Source: Candidatus Roseilinea sp. (GTDB taxonomy: Bacteria; Chloroflexota; Anaerolineae; J036; Brachytrichaceae). From it: 64,000 nt of DNA. The translations under genes and the position numbers were made by a program. A model generated the notes under the pieces. It ran no database searches. It was not told the origin of the DNA and was given only the letters and a program-made list of their open reading frames with translations. Location of the stretch: contig AP024676.1 of NCBI GenBank assembly GCA_025998955.1, positions 3,472,001-3,536,000 of the forward strand, in the 5' to 3' direction. Below are positions 43,487 through 52,625 of this stretch, piece by piece (the stretch's first letter is position 1; each line of letters opens with the position of its first letter).

Positions 43487-44557
43487 CTACCAGACCACCG
43501 ACCCATCCAATCCCACGCGCTGGATCGCCTCGTCGCCCGTGCAGTCGAACATGGCGAAGGTCAGTTCAGCATCGAGCGATTCGCCAGGCTCCAGCGTGCG
43601 ATGGGTGCGCGTGGTGTTCATCACGTTCACCAGCCCATGCGGGTAGCTGGTGTGCGGCTCCAGCGCCATGGTGTAGGTGCGGCCATAGAACGGGAAGCCG
43701 GTCGAGGCGCGCATCTCCTGCCAGAACCACAGGTGCTTGAACACATCCCCCGACCACGCTACGCCTACGCCGACGTTGAGCTGGTGGTTGAGCAGCGCAT
43801 ACCAGGGCGGCCCGTCGAAGTCGCTCAAGTAGCCCATGAAGAAGTTGCGCTCACGCTGCGAGACGAACCCGCGCAGGTCAAGCGGCCGGCCGTCTTTGCC
43901 CTGCGCGAATGGCCACTGCGTGGTCGCGCCTGGCACGGCGCGGCAGAACGCGCTGTCGTAAGCCGGATCGGTATAGACCGAGCGGGCATTGGTCTGCAGC
44001 CGCAGGTGCTCACTCAGGAACGGTGCGCCGTAGGCCGGGTGGTGGCCCCACACGAAGTCCATCGGCTCGCCGGCCGCGTTGGTCACCCGCTCGATCAGGC
44101 GCACGCAGCTCGTCGCAGCGTCCATCACCATGCGCCGGCGGAGGGTGAACGGCGAACGGAATAGCTGGACGCTGAAAACCGCTTCGATTTCGTCGCCGGC
44201 GTCTTTCACGATCTCGAAGCGCCAGGGCAACATCGAGCTTTCGCCGTGGAAGCTCAGCTCGACGCCTTTGTATGTCTCCAGCGGGCCGGTATGCGGCAGC
44301 AGCTCCTGCCAGCCGCCTTCGTAGTGCTCCAGCCAGGCGACCTCCGATTGCGGCGCAGACCAGCCTTCGCTCAGGCCGCGTAGCCCAAGTGGAGACTTCC
44401 ACATCGCGTCCACGCCGGTCTTGCGATGGATCGTTGCGAAGATGTCTGCGCCCTTGTCCGGCAGCACGTCCACCGTCATGAACGGGTTCTGCATGCGCAC
44501 GGCGCGCATGCCGCCTTCGAGCGTTGCCAATTCGATGGTGCAATGAGGTGAGGTCAT
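43487..44557 (-). CDS. Galactose-mutarotase-like protein (aldose 1-epimerase/DUF4432 type)
   Basis: A 356-residue beta-sandwich protein of the galactose mutarotase superfamily. Features are MTVDVLPDKGADIFATIHRKTG, GGWQELLPHTG, FVWGHHPAYGAPFL (the paired His are typical active-site positions) and a C-terminal YTMALEPHTSYPHGL with a conserved Glu-Pro. It resembles aldose epimerase-like and DUF4432 proteins that act on or bind sugars. No sugar pathway genes are adjacent, and the substrate is unknown. It lies 23 nt before the era start in the run. Confidence 0.8.
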   Translation of the reverse strand: MTSPHCTIELATLEGGMRAVRMQNPFMTVDVLPDKGADIFATIHRKTGVDAMWKSPLGLRGLSEGWSAPQSEVAWLEHYEGGWQELLPHTGPLETYKGVELSFHGESSMLPWRFEIVKDAGDEIEAVFSVQLFRSPFTLRRRMVMDAATSCVRLIERVTNAAGEPMDFVWGHHPAYGAPFLSEHLRLQTNARSVYTDPAYDSAFCRAVPGATTQWPFAQGKDGRPLDLRGFVSQRERNFFMGYLSDFDGPPWYALLNHQLNVGVGVAWSGDVFKHLWFWQEMRASTGFPFYGRTYTMALEPHTSYPHGLVNVMNTTRTHRTLEPGESLDAELTFAMFDCTGDEAIQRVGLDGSVVW

Positions 44558-44580
44558 CTTTTTGCAGATTGCGTTTTGGG

Positions 44581-45615
44581 CTATGTGCTCCCACCTATCA
44601 AGCGAGCGACCCAGGTATCATCTCGCCGCCAACCAGGGCGTACCTTCGCCCACAATTCCAGATAGACTTTCGTGCCCAGCTCGCGCTCGATTTCCTTGCG
44701 CGCGTTTGCGCCGATCTTCTTTAGCATCTCGCCCCCTTTGCCGATCAAGATGCCTTTTTGCGATTCGCGCTCGACGTAGACCGTTGCCGCGATATAGATC
44801 ACGCCGTTCGGGCGCGGTTGCCACTCTTCGATGGCAACGGCAATGCCGTGTGGCACCTCTTGCTCAAGAAAGTGCAGCGCTTGCTCGCGCACGAACTCGG
44901 CGGCCAGGAAGCGCTGGTTCTGGTCGGTGAACTGCCCGGCCGGGAAATAGCGCGGGCCGTACGGCAGCGTCTTCAGGATCATGCTCAGCAGCTTATCCAG
45001 GTTGTCGCCGCGCGTGCCCGAGGTGAGCATCGAGCCTTGCGCATCGAAAATCGAGAAAGACGGCTGGGCCGACTCCTGGTCCGCCTCAACGGACACATCC
45101 GCTTTCGCTTGGGGAAGCAGCGCCTCGTGCGCCGCGACGTGTTCGACTACGTCGCGCGGGTCGAGCAGGTCGGCTTTGTTCATCGCCAGCAGCTTCGGTT
45201 GCGGCAGTCGGGAGATGCGCTCGGCGACGCGTTGGTCTTCGTCGGTCGGCAACCGACTGACGTCGGTGACGAACAGGATCGCGTCGCAGTCCTTCAGCGC
45301 CGCGTCCACCTCGCGCATCATGTAGCGGTTGAGTGCCTGCTTCGGTTCGTGCACGCCGGGCGTGTCGAGGAAGAGCACCTGCGCGTCGTCGCGGGTGAGG
45401 ATGCCCAGGATGCGCCGACGGGTCGTCTGCGGCTTGGGCGAGATGATGGCGACCTTGTGGCCGATGAGCGCGTTGACCAGCGTGGACTTGCCGACGTTGG
45501 GTTTGCCCACCACGGCCACGTATCCGCTGCGGTGATCTGCCGGCAGCGGTTGTTCCTCGCCGCCCAGGAAGGCTTGGATCAACCGATCGGTCTCATCGTG
45601 CGCTTGCTCGCTCAT
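44581..45615 (-). CDS. era: Ribosome-assembly GTPase Era
   Basis: This 344-residue protein has the G motifs GKPNVGKST, TTRRR (switch region), DTPG, NKAD and the G5-like SGTRGDNL. The C-terminal KH domain includes IYIAATVYVERESQKGILIGKGGEMLKKIG and the RPGWRRDD end. Era binds the 16S 3' end and helps 30S maturation. Between NKADLLD and SGTRGDNL is an insertion of about 30 residues absent from standard Era proteins, which are near 300 residues long. Its start overlaps the end of the FAD/FeS gene by 23 nt. Confidence 0.93.
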   Translation of the reverse strand: MSEQAHDETDRLIQAFLGGEEQPLPADHRSGYVAVVGKPNVGKSTLVNALIGHKVAIISPKPQTTRRRILGILTRDDAQVLFLDTPGVHEPKQALNRYMMREVDAALKDCDAILFVTDVSRLPTDEDQRVAERISRLPQPKLLAMNKADLLDPRDVVEHVAAHEALLPQAKADVSVEADQESAQPSFSIFDAQGSMLTSGTRGDNLDKLLSMILKTLPYGPRYFPAGQFTDQNQRFLAAEFVREQALHFLEQEVPHGIAVAIEEWQPRPNGVIYIAATVYVERESQKGILIGKGGEMLKKIGANARKEIERELGTKVYLELWAKVRPGWRRDDTWVARLIGGST

Positions 45616-47047
45616 GATCGTTCCTTATGCGCTGGAAAGCCTCGATGATTTTGTAGTATCCCGTGCAACGGCACAAGTTGCCGCTGATGCTCTCTTTGAT
45701 TTGCGCGTCCGATGGATTGGGGTGCTCACACAGCAGCGTCGCGCCGCTCATGATGAAACCGGGCGTGCAATAGCCGCATTGCACCGCGCCCGTCTCGATG
45801 AAGGCGCGCTGGAGTGGATGCAGCGCGTCATCCGGTCCGTTGGCGTGTCCTAGCGCATTGACGCCTTCGATCGTGATGATCGTCGCCCGGTGCGCACGCG
45901 GCGCGGGTGTCAGGCACGCCATCACCGCGCACCCGTCCAGGATCACGGTGCACGCGCCGCATTCGCCTTCGCTGCACCCTTCCTTCACGCCGATGCATCC
46001 GCAGTCCTCGCGCAGTAGCCGCAGCAGCGTCTTCTCGCGCGCGTCGGCGTCCCCGATGACATACGCGCGTCCGTTGACCGTTGTGCGAATGGTCGAGATC
46101 GGATATGCGTCATCAGCGTTAGGTGCGGCGACATCGCGCGGTTGGGGAAGGCGCAGCAGCGCCGGCGCTTCTGACCACCCCTCGTGTGGAGCGCGGTTCG
46201 CTGCCAACAAAAGCGCGCGGCGCACGAGTACGGCAGTCGCGTCGCGCCGATAGGCGGCGCTGCTGCGGATGTCGTCAATCGGCCGGGCAGCCTGTGCGGC
46301 CAGCTCGGCGGCGCGCCGAATCGTCACCTCGTCTGGTGTCCGGCAGATCAGCTCGCGCTCGGCTTGGGGCGCGCGGATGATCGTCGGCGCGACCGCACCC
46401 AGCGCAATGCGCGCATCGGCGATGCGACCATCGTCGTTCATCGTCAGCACGACCGCGCAGTTCACCACGGCGATCGCCTGCGCCTGCCGCAGGCCGAGCT
46501 TGAGGAACGCCCCGCGCTGGTTCGGCTGCAGCGCGCGAAAGGCGATGTCCACCAACATCTCGTCGGGTTGCATCACCGTCTGGCGAACGCCGGTGTAGAA
46601 GTCGGCAAGCGCGACGCGCCGCTCGCCACGCGTCGAACGCAGCGTCACGCACGCGTCCAGCGCCATCAGGGCGGTGATCGTGTCGTTGGCCGGCGACGCG
46701 GTGATCAGGTTGCCGGCGACCGTGCCGCGGTTGCGGATCTGCGGCGCGCCGACTTGTCGGCAGGCCTGTGCCAGCGGCAAGGCGTGCATCACGCACAGGT
46801 CGGACGCGACCACGTCGTTGTGCGTGACGAGCGGGCCGAGGTAAATCCACCCTGCATCGTCCAGGCGGATATCGCCGTGGCCAGGCAAGCGCGAGATGTC
46901 AATCAGCGTGCACGGCGGGCGCAGCTTGCGGTCGAACTCGACGACGAGGTCGGTGCCGCCGGCGATGATGCGCGCTTCGCCTCGATGTTCGGCGAGCAGC
47001 GTCAGCGTTCGATCGAGTGAATCGGGGATGAAGTAATCGCGCCACAT
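45593..47047 (-). CDS. Molybdenum-hydroxylase FAD domain fused to a 2Fe-2S subunit
   Basis: A 484-residue fusion. Residues 1-290 are a CoxM/XdhB-like FAD-binding domain, with IIAGGTDLVVEFDRK, APQIRNRGTVAGNLITASPANDT and FYTGVRQTVMQPDEM. Residues 320-484 are a CoxS/XdhC-like ferredoxin with two clusters, one from CGCIGVKEGCSEGECGACTV and one from QCGYCTPGFIMSGATLL and GNLCRCTGYYKIIEAF. The FAD-first order differs from the common XdhA order (FeS-FAD). The molybdopterin-binding large subunit is not in the window, so this is an incomplete enzyme here. Substrate unknown. Confidence 0.9.
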   Translation of the reverse strand: MWRDYFIPDSLDRTLTLLAEHRGEARIIAGGTDLVVEFDRKLRPPCTLIDISRLPGHGDIRLDDAGWIYLGPLVTHNDVVASDLCVMHALPLAQACRQVGAPQIRNRGTVAGNLITASPANDTITALMALDACVTLRSTRGERRVALADFYTGVRQTVMQPDEMLVDIAFRALQPNQRGAFLKLGLRQAQAIAVVNCAVVLTMNDDGRIADARIALGAVAPTIIRAPQAERELICRTPDEVTIRRAAELAAQAARPIDDIRSSAAYRRDATAVLVRRALLLAANRAPHEGWSEAPALLRLPQPRDVAAPNADDAYPISTIRTTVNGRAYVIGDADAREKTLLRLLREDCGCIGVKEGCSEGECGACTVILDGCAVMACLTPAPRAHRATIITIEGVNALGHANGPDDALHPLQRAFIETGAVQCGYCTPGFIMSGATLLCEHPNPSDAQIKESISGNLCRCTGYYKIIEAFQRIRNDHERASAR

Positions 47048-47091
47048 GCGTCAGTTGTGCCTGGGGCGCAATCCTAACATCAGCCCGGGCT

Positions 47092-48450
47092 TCAATTCCA
47101 GCGCGACGGGACGAGTTCCCGGTCTTCGAAGGGATCGGAGGCGAAGAGCGATCCGCGGAAGACCGGCGTCGTGCTCAGCGCATGGCGTACGATGAGCGCG
47201 CGCGGGTGTGCGCCGGCAAAGTTCTCGGCCAGCTCGGCAGCTTCGCGAACGCTGGACGAGGAGAGAAAGTGGATGTCGCGGGCCAGGCGCTCGTGTTGCG
47301 GCCCGGCGACGATGAGGTGATGTCGCTGCATGGCGTGGGCCAGTAAATAGGCACGCGCTTCGCCGGTGTGTAAGCTGCGTCCCTGCAGTTGTCTGATCAC
47401 CGACTCCGGCGACGGCGCGTTCGCCAGCGCATCGTAGAACGCGCGGGCAGGGGCGCTGTCGTCTTCGTGCCGCTCGATGGGCAGGATGAGCGGGCCGCCG
47501 CGCATCAAGATCGGATTGCGTCCCAAGCTGATGTGGATGGCGGCCAGGCTGGCGTCGAACAGGCTGCCGCCGGCGCGCCCGCTCCAGTGAGGCTCGGCCA
47601 GCACCACGTCATAGCTGGGTGCGTCCACATCGGATTCTCGCAACGTATGGGCCAGATCGGCGAGCGCATCGTCCACATTGGCCGGCGCGCCGGCGCGGAT
47701 GGCCAGCGCACGGCCTCCTGCATCTACCAACGCGCCGACGGCAAACATCAGGCCGGCGCGCCGGGCGCCTTCGCGCATGACGCGCTGGAAGAGCGGCAGA
47801 TCATGCGCGGATGGTTCGATGCGGTCGTCGTAGAAACGCGTGGTGCGCAGCTCGCGGCGGGTAGGCGTTCCCACTACGCCTAGGGTGACGGTCGCGCAAC
47901 TGCCGGCGCATCCGGCGTCGTCGTCCAGATGCATCGCGTAGATGGCGATCAGGAGATCGGCCTCGGCAGCCCGGTAGTTGATCGTGAGCGGCACGCCTTC
48001 GAAGTTGCCCATGTCGTCCAGTTCGCGCACATCTTCGGGGTCGTGCTGGAAGATGCGAATCCGGCCGGCGTAATCTCCTAGGCGACTAAGCGCTGCGCTG
48101 ACGCCATGCGGCGGTTCGGCGTCGGCAGGCACTTCGTCGCTCGGCGCGGCGATCAACAGCGTCACCTGGTCGGGGGCGATGCCTGCGCGCTCTAGGTGCG
48201 ACAACACGCCGCGCAAAATCGCGAGGCGCGCCTCATCGGTGGGTGCGCCATCGCACACGATGACGACGTCGGTGCTCGCGCCGCAGAGTTCGGTCAACGG
48301 CAGCGAATTGGTCGGGTAAGACAGCCTGGTCTCGACTTCCTCCTCTATAGCCGCCAGCGGCGCGGCGGTGGCAATATCGGTCTGTTCGATTTGCCAGGTG
48401 GCTGGCAAGCTGTAGGAGCTAATAAAGAAGCGTCTACCTTCCTCGTACAC
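47092..48450 (-). CDS. LarA-like (DUF2088) protein
   Basis: This 452-residue protein resembles the lactate racemase LarA family in VVIVCDGAPTDEARLAILRGVLSHLERAGI, the HDPEDVRELDDMGNFEGVPLTIN strand and the second-domain GGRALAI region. Canonical LarA residues that hold the nickel-pincer cofactor (DHGTH-type His and Lys) are not evident; the corresponding region reads AAPSDEVPADAEPPHG. It may use another cofactor or catalyse a different epimerisation. It starts with GTG at 48450. It is the first gene of the seven-gene minus-strand cluster and lies 44 nt before the FAD/FeS gene. Confidence 0.7.
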   Translation of the reverse strand: MYEEGRRFFISSYSLPATWQIEQTDIATAAPLAAIEEEVETRLSYPTNSLPLTELCGASTDVVIVCDGAPTDEARLAILRGVLSHLERAGIAPDQVTLLIAAPSDEVPADAEPPHGVSAALSRLGDYAGRIRIFQHDPEDVRELDDMGNFEGVPLTINYRAAEADLLIAIYAMHLDDDAGCAGSCATVTLGVVGTPTRRELRTTRFYDDRIEPSAHDLPLFQRVMREGARRAGLMFAVGALVDAGGRALAIRAGAPANVDDALADLAHTLRESDVDAPSYDVVLAEPHWSGRAGGSLFDASLAAIHISLGRNPILMRGGPLILPIERHEDDSAPARAFYDALANAPSPESVIRQLQGRSLHTGEARAYLLAHAMQRHHLIVAGPQHERLARDIHFLSSSSVREAAELAENFAGAHPRALIVRHALSTTPVFRGSLFASDPFEDRELVPSRWN

Positions 48451-48887
48451 GTCTGCACCTTGACTTGGCCGGCGATTGTACTCAGCGCCCAGAGATTCGC
48501 GCTGATTACGACTCGACGACCACCTTACGCAGCACGTATGATGCTGCTACCCACGATCTATACCTCACTTGCATGAACGTTCGGTAAACGTTTTTTATCG
48601 GTGCGAGGAATACGCCCGCTCCAACATGGCGCGCCCTGGCTGAGTTGCAGCGCGCAGGTAGCCGACGCGTCGCCTACTCGCGTCGAAGCGCCTGCTCTAC
48701 TCGTCTACAACATTGTTCTAATCGCTGTAGACGAATGCATCAAGTTTGGCTAGCATCATGAACAGCGTAATAGATCATTTCCATTTTGTGTCGCAAGACG
48801 CAGGGGGATTCGAAGTGCTTCTGCGAGCCTCTGGCGGGATGAAGGGCGCGGGCGCTTGGCTTCACCCTGCCTGCCGTGAGGGCTCAT
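48451..48887. other. Intergenic region between divergent genes, with an inverted repeat
   Basis: No gene is supported in these 437 bases. TCGTCTACA (48701-48709) and TGTAGACGA (48726-48734) form a 9-bp inverted repeat with a 16-nt spacer, about 155 nt before the cytochrome start, and could be an operator. AACGTT-CGGTA-AACGTT followed by T-rich sequence at 48576-48596 looks like a weak hairpin. Both adjacent genes read away from this region. Confidence 0.45.
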
Positions 48888-50933
48888 ATGCAAGTCGTGG
48901 ATGCGCGCCGAGCGCGCGCGGCTGTTTGGTTCGTGCTCACCCTCGCCGCCGTCTTCACCCTGACGACGGCAACCGCGGCGGGGGAGGGTGACGCGCCTGC
49001 GCCGGATACAGCAATTGCAGCAGGTCTGGCTGCCTGGCGCGCGCCGGACGAACGCGGCACTGCGTGCGTTCACTGCCACGGGCCGGATGGACTAGAGATC
49101 GCCCACTTCGACTTCGACGACAGCGTCATCCTCCGCCGCGACGATTGGCACCTCCCGCCCGCCGACGCCGCCAGCATCGTCGGGATGATCCATGCGTTGC
49201 GCGACAAATATGGTCTGCATGCTGCGCCGCTCGACCCGGTGAGCGACCGATTGCTCCAACCGAGCAGCCGGCTCATCGCAGGTGCCACCTCTCAGGAGCG
49301 TGATTACAACGCGGCGCTGCAAACGTTCGTGCCGCAGATGCCAACGCTATTCAACGGCCGAGTGGACTCCATCCTAAAAGCGCTGCGTGCGCGCAACGAA
49401 ATCCTGGCCTTCGACGCGCGTAATCAGGCGCTGGGCGTGCCGTTCCCGCGGCTGTCGGGCGGCGCTGCGCAGGACGCTGCAGCCGTCTGGGCCGTCCCGC
49501 AGCCCCGCGTGCCGAAGCCGGGCAGCGAGCAGGCGTGGTATGCGCTGCACGACGCTTATTTGGCCAACCCGACCGAAGCGAATTTGTGGGCGATCTACAA
49601 CGCGGTGGAGGCGCTGACCGCTCCGCCGACGGGCGATGAGGGTACCGCTGCGCTGTCGGCAGCCAAGTATCGGTCGCTGCTGTTGGCTCAACACATAATT
49701 CGCGAGCGGGCGCTGGGTGCGAACGCCCCATCGGCGATGTTCGAGCGCTGGCCGATCGCCTTCCTGGAAATCCCGTCCGAGGTGAACCGCATCGTCACGA
49801 TTCACAATCCCATGTTCGCTGCCGGCAACCTCATCTATCACGGTCATCCGCGCAAGGCGGAAGCAGCGGCCAGGGCGCTGCCGTGGTGGTTTGCTGCCTG
49901 GACGTTCAACCCCGGCCTGCCGGACGTGACCGAGGGTCGCGAGGCGTTCCTGCAGGCGCTCGAAGGGCGCGATGGCGGTGAGCCGTATCCCATCCATCAC
50001 CGGTTGGTGCGGATCAAGATGGATATGACGCAGGCTTACGCGCCCTACGTGCGCCTGGCCGGCCGGCCGCCGCAGGTCAACGCGCTGGAGCTGGCCGATG
50101 CGTCGCGCGGGTTCGTGTATCCCGACGACGAAGCGGGGACGCTGTTCTTCGATCAAGCGCACCGGGCGCTCTACCACGTCTTCTCGGCCAACGTCCGGCG
50201 CATGCAGCTTTACCTGCTCATCCACGAGTTCAATAAGCAATGCGCCGATGGCCGTTCCTATGTCGGCTTGGTCGGCGACGAGGTGACTTTTGTAGAACGC
50301 CTGCATGCCGAGCTGCTCCCGGATTTGGAACGCGCCCAGCCTCAATATGCCGCGGTGGACCGCGCCCTGGTCATCACTGCGATTCACCGGTTGCAGGAGG
50401 CGTGGAATCAATGCAGGCCGCTGCCGCCGGCCGGCTCCGGCATCGGGTTGTTCGCAGAGTATTTCGAGGGCGACGAGTCCACGCCGCGCGATGTGCGCAT
50501 CGCCCACCGGCTCGATCGCTTCGACTCGGCAACCTTCGGCGCAGATCGAGCCATCTTCATCCGCTGGACCGGCGCGATTGAGCCACGCTTCAGCGACGTT
50601 TACGAGATTTCTTTGAGGAGCGACGATCGGCCCGACGTCGGCTTCCGTTTGTGGCTCGATGAGCGGCTGTTGATAGATTGCTGGGACGGCACGCTCGTCG
50701 AAGGCAAGATGATCGCATGGGAGGGCGGTCGCCACTACGGGGCAGACGCGGTGTTGCGCGCAGGCCGGCGCTATGCCATTCGCCTGGAGTATCGCCAGCG
50801 CAGCGGCCGGCCCGCGTTCCGGTTGATCTGGAAGAGCGCGCACCAGGCGCCGGAAGTTATCCCACAGAGCCAGCTCTATCCCGGCGTCGAAGTGGGCAAG
50901 CGCGTATTTGCGATCGCGAGGACGACGCGGTAG
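48888..50933 (+). CDS. Secreted c-type cytochrome-like protein with C-terminal PA14-like domain
   Basis: This 681-residue protein has a signal peptide (AAVWFVLTLAAVFTLTTATAA), a single haem-binding CVHCH motif near residue 60, and a large helical middle region without recognisable domains. The C-terminal PA14-like domain (about 530-665) begins GLFAEYFEGDEST and includes FIRWTGAIEP, YEISLRSDDRPDVGFRLWLDE and IRLEYRQRSGRPAFRLIW. PA14 domains bind carbohydrate. The cytochrome part may pass electrons outside the cell, or the haem may be structural. Only one haem site is present. The ATG at 48888 follows a GAGG site. Confidence 0.8.
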   Translation: MQVVDARRARAAVWFVLTLAAVFTLTTATAAGEGDAPAPDTAIAAGLAAWRAPDERGTACVHCHGPDGLEIAHFDFDDSVILRRDDWHLPPADAASIVGMIHALRDKYGLHAAPLDPVSDRLLQPSSRLIAGATSQERDYNAALQTFVPQMPTLFNGRVDSILKALRARNEILAFDARNQALGVPFPRLSGGAAQDAAAVWAVPQPRVPKPGSEQAWYALHDAYLANPTEANLWAIYNAVEALTAPPTGDEGTAALSAAKYRSLLLAQHIIRERALGANAPSAMFERWPIAFLEIPSEVNRIVTIHNPMFAAGNLIYHGHPRKAEAAARALPWWFAAWTFNPGLPDVTEGREAFLQALEGRDGGEPYPIHHRLVRIKMDMTQAYAPYVRLAGRPPQVNALELADASRGFVYPDDEAGTLFFDQAHRALYHVFSANVRRMQLYLLIHEFNKQCADGRSYVGLVGDEVTFVERLHAELLPDLERAQPQYAAVDRALVITAIHRLQEAWNQCRPLPPAGSGIGLFAEYFEGDESTPRDVRIAHRLDRFDSATFGADRAIFIRWTGAIEPRFSDVYEISLRSDDRPDVGFRLWLDERLLIDCWDGTLVEGKMIAWEGGRHYGADAVLRAGRRYAIRLEYRQRSGRPAFRLIWKSAHQAPEVIPQSQLYPGVEVGKRVFAIARTTR

Positions 50934-50942
50934 CGTGATAGA

Positions 50943-52625
50943 TCAGCGCGCACCCAGCGCGAGCAGCACGACTTGCGCCAGCAGGATTTTGGCAATCATG
51001 CCGATCGGAAACACAGCCGCGTAGCCGATGTTGGGAATGTCGTTGCGTTCTTGCTCGAGTGCGAAGCCCAGCACGGCGGGTTGTCCTTGCAGGCCGGATA
51101 GCACACCCGACGCCAGGCTAAACGGCATCTTGAAGACGAAGTGGGCGATCAGCAGCGTGAGCAGCGCTGTGCTGCAAGTAATCGTAACTGCAGTGAGGAG
51201 CACCGGCAGCGCATTGCCTTGCCGCAGCGTTTCGGCGAAGGCGTAGCCGGCGCGCGTGCCGATGCCTGCTAGGAAGAGCACTGTGCCCAACTGGCGCAAG
51301 GTGAGGTTGGCGCTATAAGGGATGCTCCACACGATCGGCCCAGTGCGCTGCAGCGCGCCGAGAATGAGCGCGGCGATCAGCGGGCCGCCGGCGACGCCGA
51401 GCTTGAATGATCCCCCACCAGGCAGGGGGATCGGGATCAGCCCGAGTAGCAAGCCGATCGTAATACCCAAGCTGAAGGTGAGCACGTCAATCTCACTTAC
51501 CGAGCGATAGGAGTCGCCAAAGTAGCGGCTGATCTCGTCCATGCGCTCGTGGCAGGCGACCACCCGTACGCGGTCGCCGAGATGCAGCATCGTGTCCGCT
51601 TGCGGCAACAGGTCGAGGTCGCCGCGGCGAATGCGGGTGACGACCGCGCCGAACTCGCGGCGCAACGGCAAGTCGCGCAGCCTGCGCCCGACGACCTCGG
51701 GATTGGACACGAACATGCGCCGGTAGTCGAACGTCGAGCGTTCCAGCTCCGGGTGTTCTTCGGCCAGCTCGCCCATGAATGCGGCGACGCGCGCCGTCTG
51801 GTCTGAATCGCCGACCACTGTGACAAGATCGCCGAGCTGGAACTGTGTATCGGCCCCAACCAATTGCACCTGACCATCGCGTTTGACGCGCCCGAAGACC
51901 ACTTCCCAGTCGTGCTCGCGGTCGAGTTGGGCGACGGTCTTGCCGGTGGCGTCCGGCCGAGTGACGCGGATGGCGCGACCGCGCACCGATTCCTTCTGAA
52001 CGCGGTAGGCCTTCAGGCGGCGCGCTTCCTCGTCCGGCGTGATCCTGAATAGGTGCTTGCAAGCGAACAAGACGACGATCATGCCCAGCACGCCGATCGG
52101 ATAGGCGACGGAGTAACCAACGATGGGCAGGGCGTCCGCGTGCGGGCCTTCCGGCGAACGCGCCGTGATCGTCTCCAATACGCTGGCCAGGGCGGGCGTG
52201 TTGGTCATGCTGCCACTGAACGCGCCTGCGCCAAGCGCGGCCGGCAAGTCGAGGACAGCGCTCATCACCACGGCGACTGTTGCGGCGAAGGTGATCATCA
52301 GCGCGACGAAGTACATGATGCGTGCGCCGCTTCCCCGCAGCGACTGCACGAAGTCTGCGCCGCTGCTCAGGCCGATGGTATAGACGAACAACAGCAAACC
52401 GAGTTGATATACGATGTCCGGCAGGCTCATCTGTGGGTCGAGCGCGCCGAAGGCCAAGCCGACGAATAGCACTGCGGCCGATCCCAGGCTGGCGCCTTTG
52501 AGCCGGATGCGCCCCACCCAATAGCCCAGTCCGGCGACGAGGAACAACACCAGGAGTGGGTTGGCGATCAAGAGCCGGAGCACGGGAGCGAGTATACGAG
52601 CCGCGCTCTCACCGCCGGCATCCAA
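50943..52625 (-). CDS. AspT/YidE-type (AAE family) transporter with two TrkA-C domains
   Basis: A 560-residue membrane protein. N-terminal helices include LLVLFLVAGLGYWVGRIRLKG and GLLLFVYTIGLSSGADF, and AFSGSMTNTPALA is the first pore-like motif. Two soluble RCK-C/TrkA-C domains (about 215-375) follow, then a second membrane half with VLSGLQGQPAVLGFA, the inverted counterpart of the first motif. This architecture matches aspartate:alanine exchangers and the YidE/YbjL proteins. The substrate is unknown. The annotated TTG at 52625 overlaps the M1 peptidase stop; a GTG at 52583 is an alternative start. Confidence 0.85.
   Translation of the reverse strand: MDAGGESAARILAPVLRLLIANPLLVLFLVAGLGYWVGRIRLKGASLGSAAVLFVGLAFGALDPQMSLPDIVYQLGLLLFVYTIGLSSGADFVQSLRGSGARIMYFVALMITFAATVAVVMSAVLDLPAALGAGAFSGSMTNTPALASVLETITARSPEGPHADALPIVGYSVAYPIGVLGMIVVLFACKHLFRITPDEEARRLKAYRVQKESVRGRAIRVTRPDATGKTVAQLDREHDWEVVFGRVKRDGQVQLVGADTQFQLGDLVTVVGDSDQTARVAAFMGELAEEHPELERSTFDYRRMFVSNPEVVGRRLRDLPLRREFGAVVTRIRRGDLDLLPQADTMLHLGDRVRVVACHERMDEISRYFGDSYRSVSEIDVLTFSLGITIGLLLGLIPIPLPGGGSFKLGVAGGPLIAALILGALQRTGPIVWSIPYSANLTLRQLGTVLFLAGIGTRAGYAFAETLRQGNALPVLLTAVTITCSTALLTLLIAHFVFKMPFSLASGVLSGLQGQPAVLGFALEQERNDIPNIGYAAVFPIGMIAKILLAQVVLLALGAR

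Noticed and set aside
48746-48887. Small plus-strand frame before the cytochrome gene
   Set aside because: It starts without a ribosome site, has no recognisable motif and runs into the cytochrome gene in a different frame.
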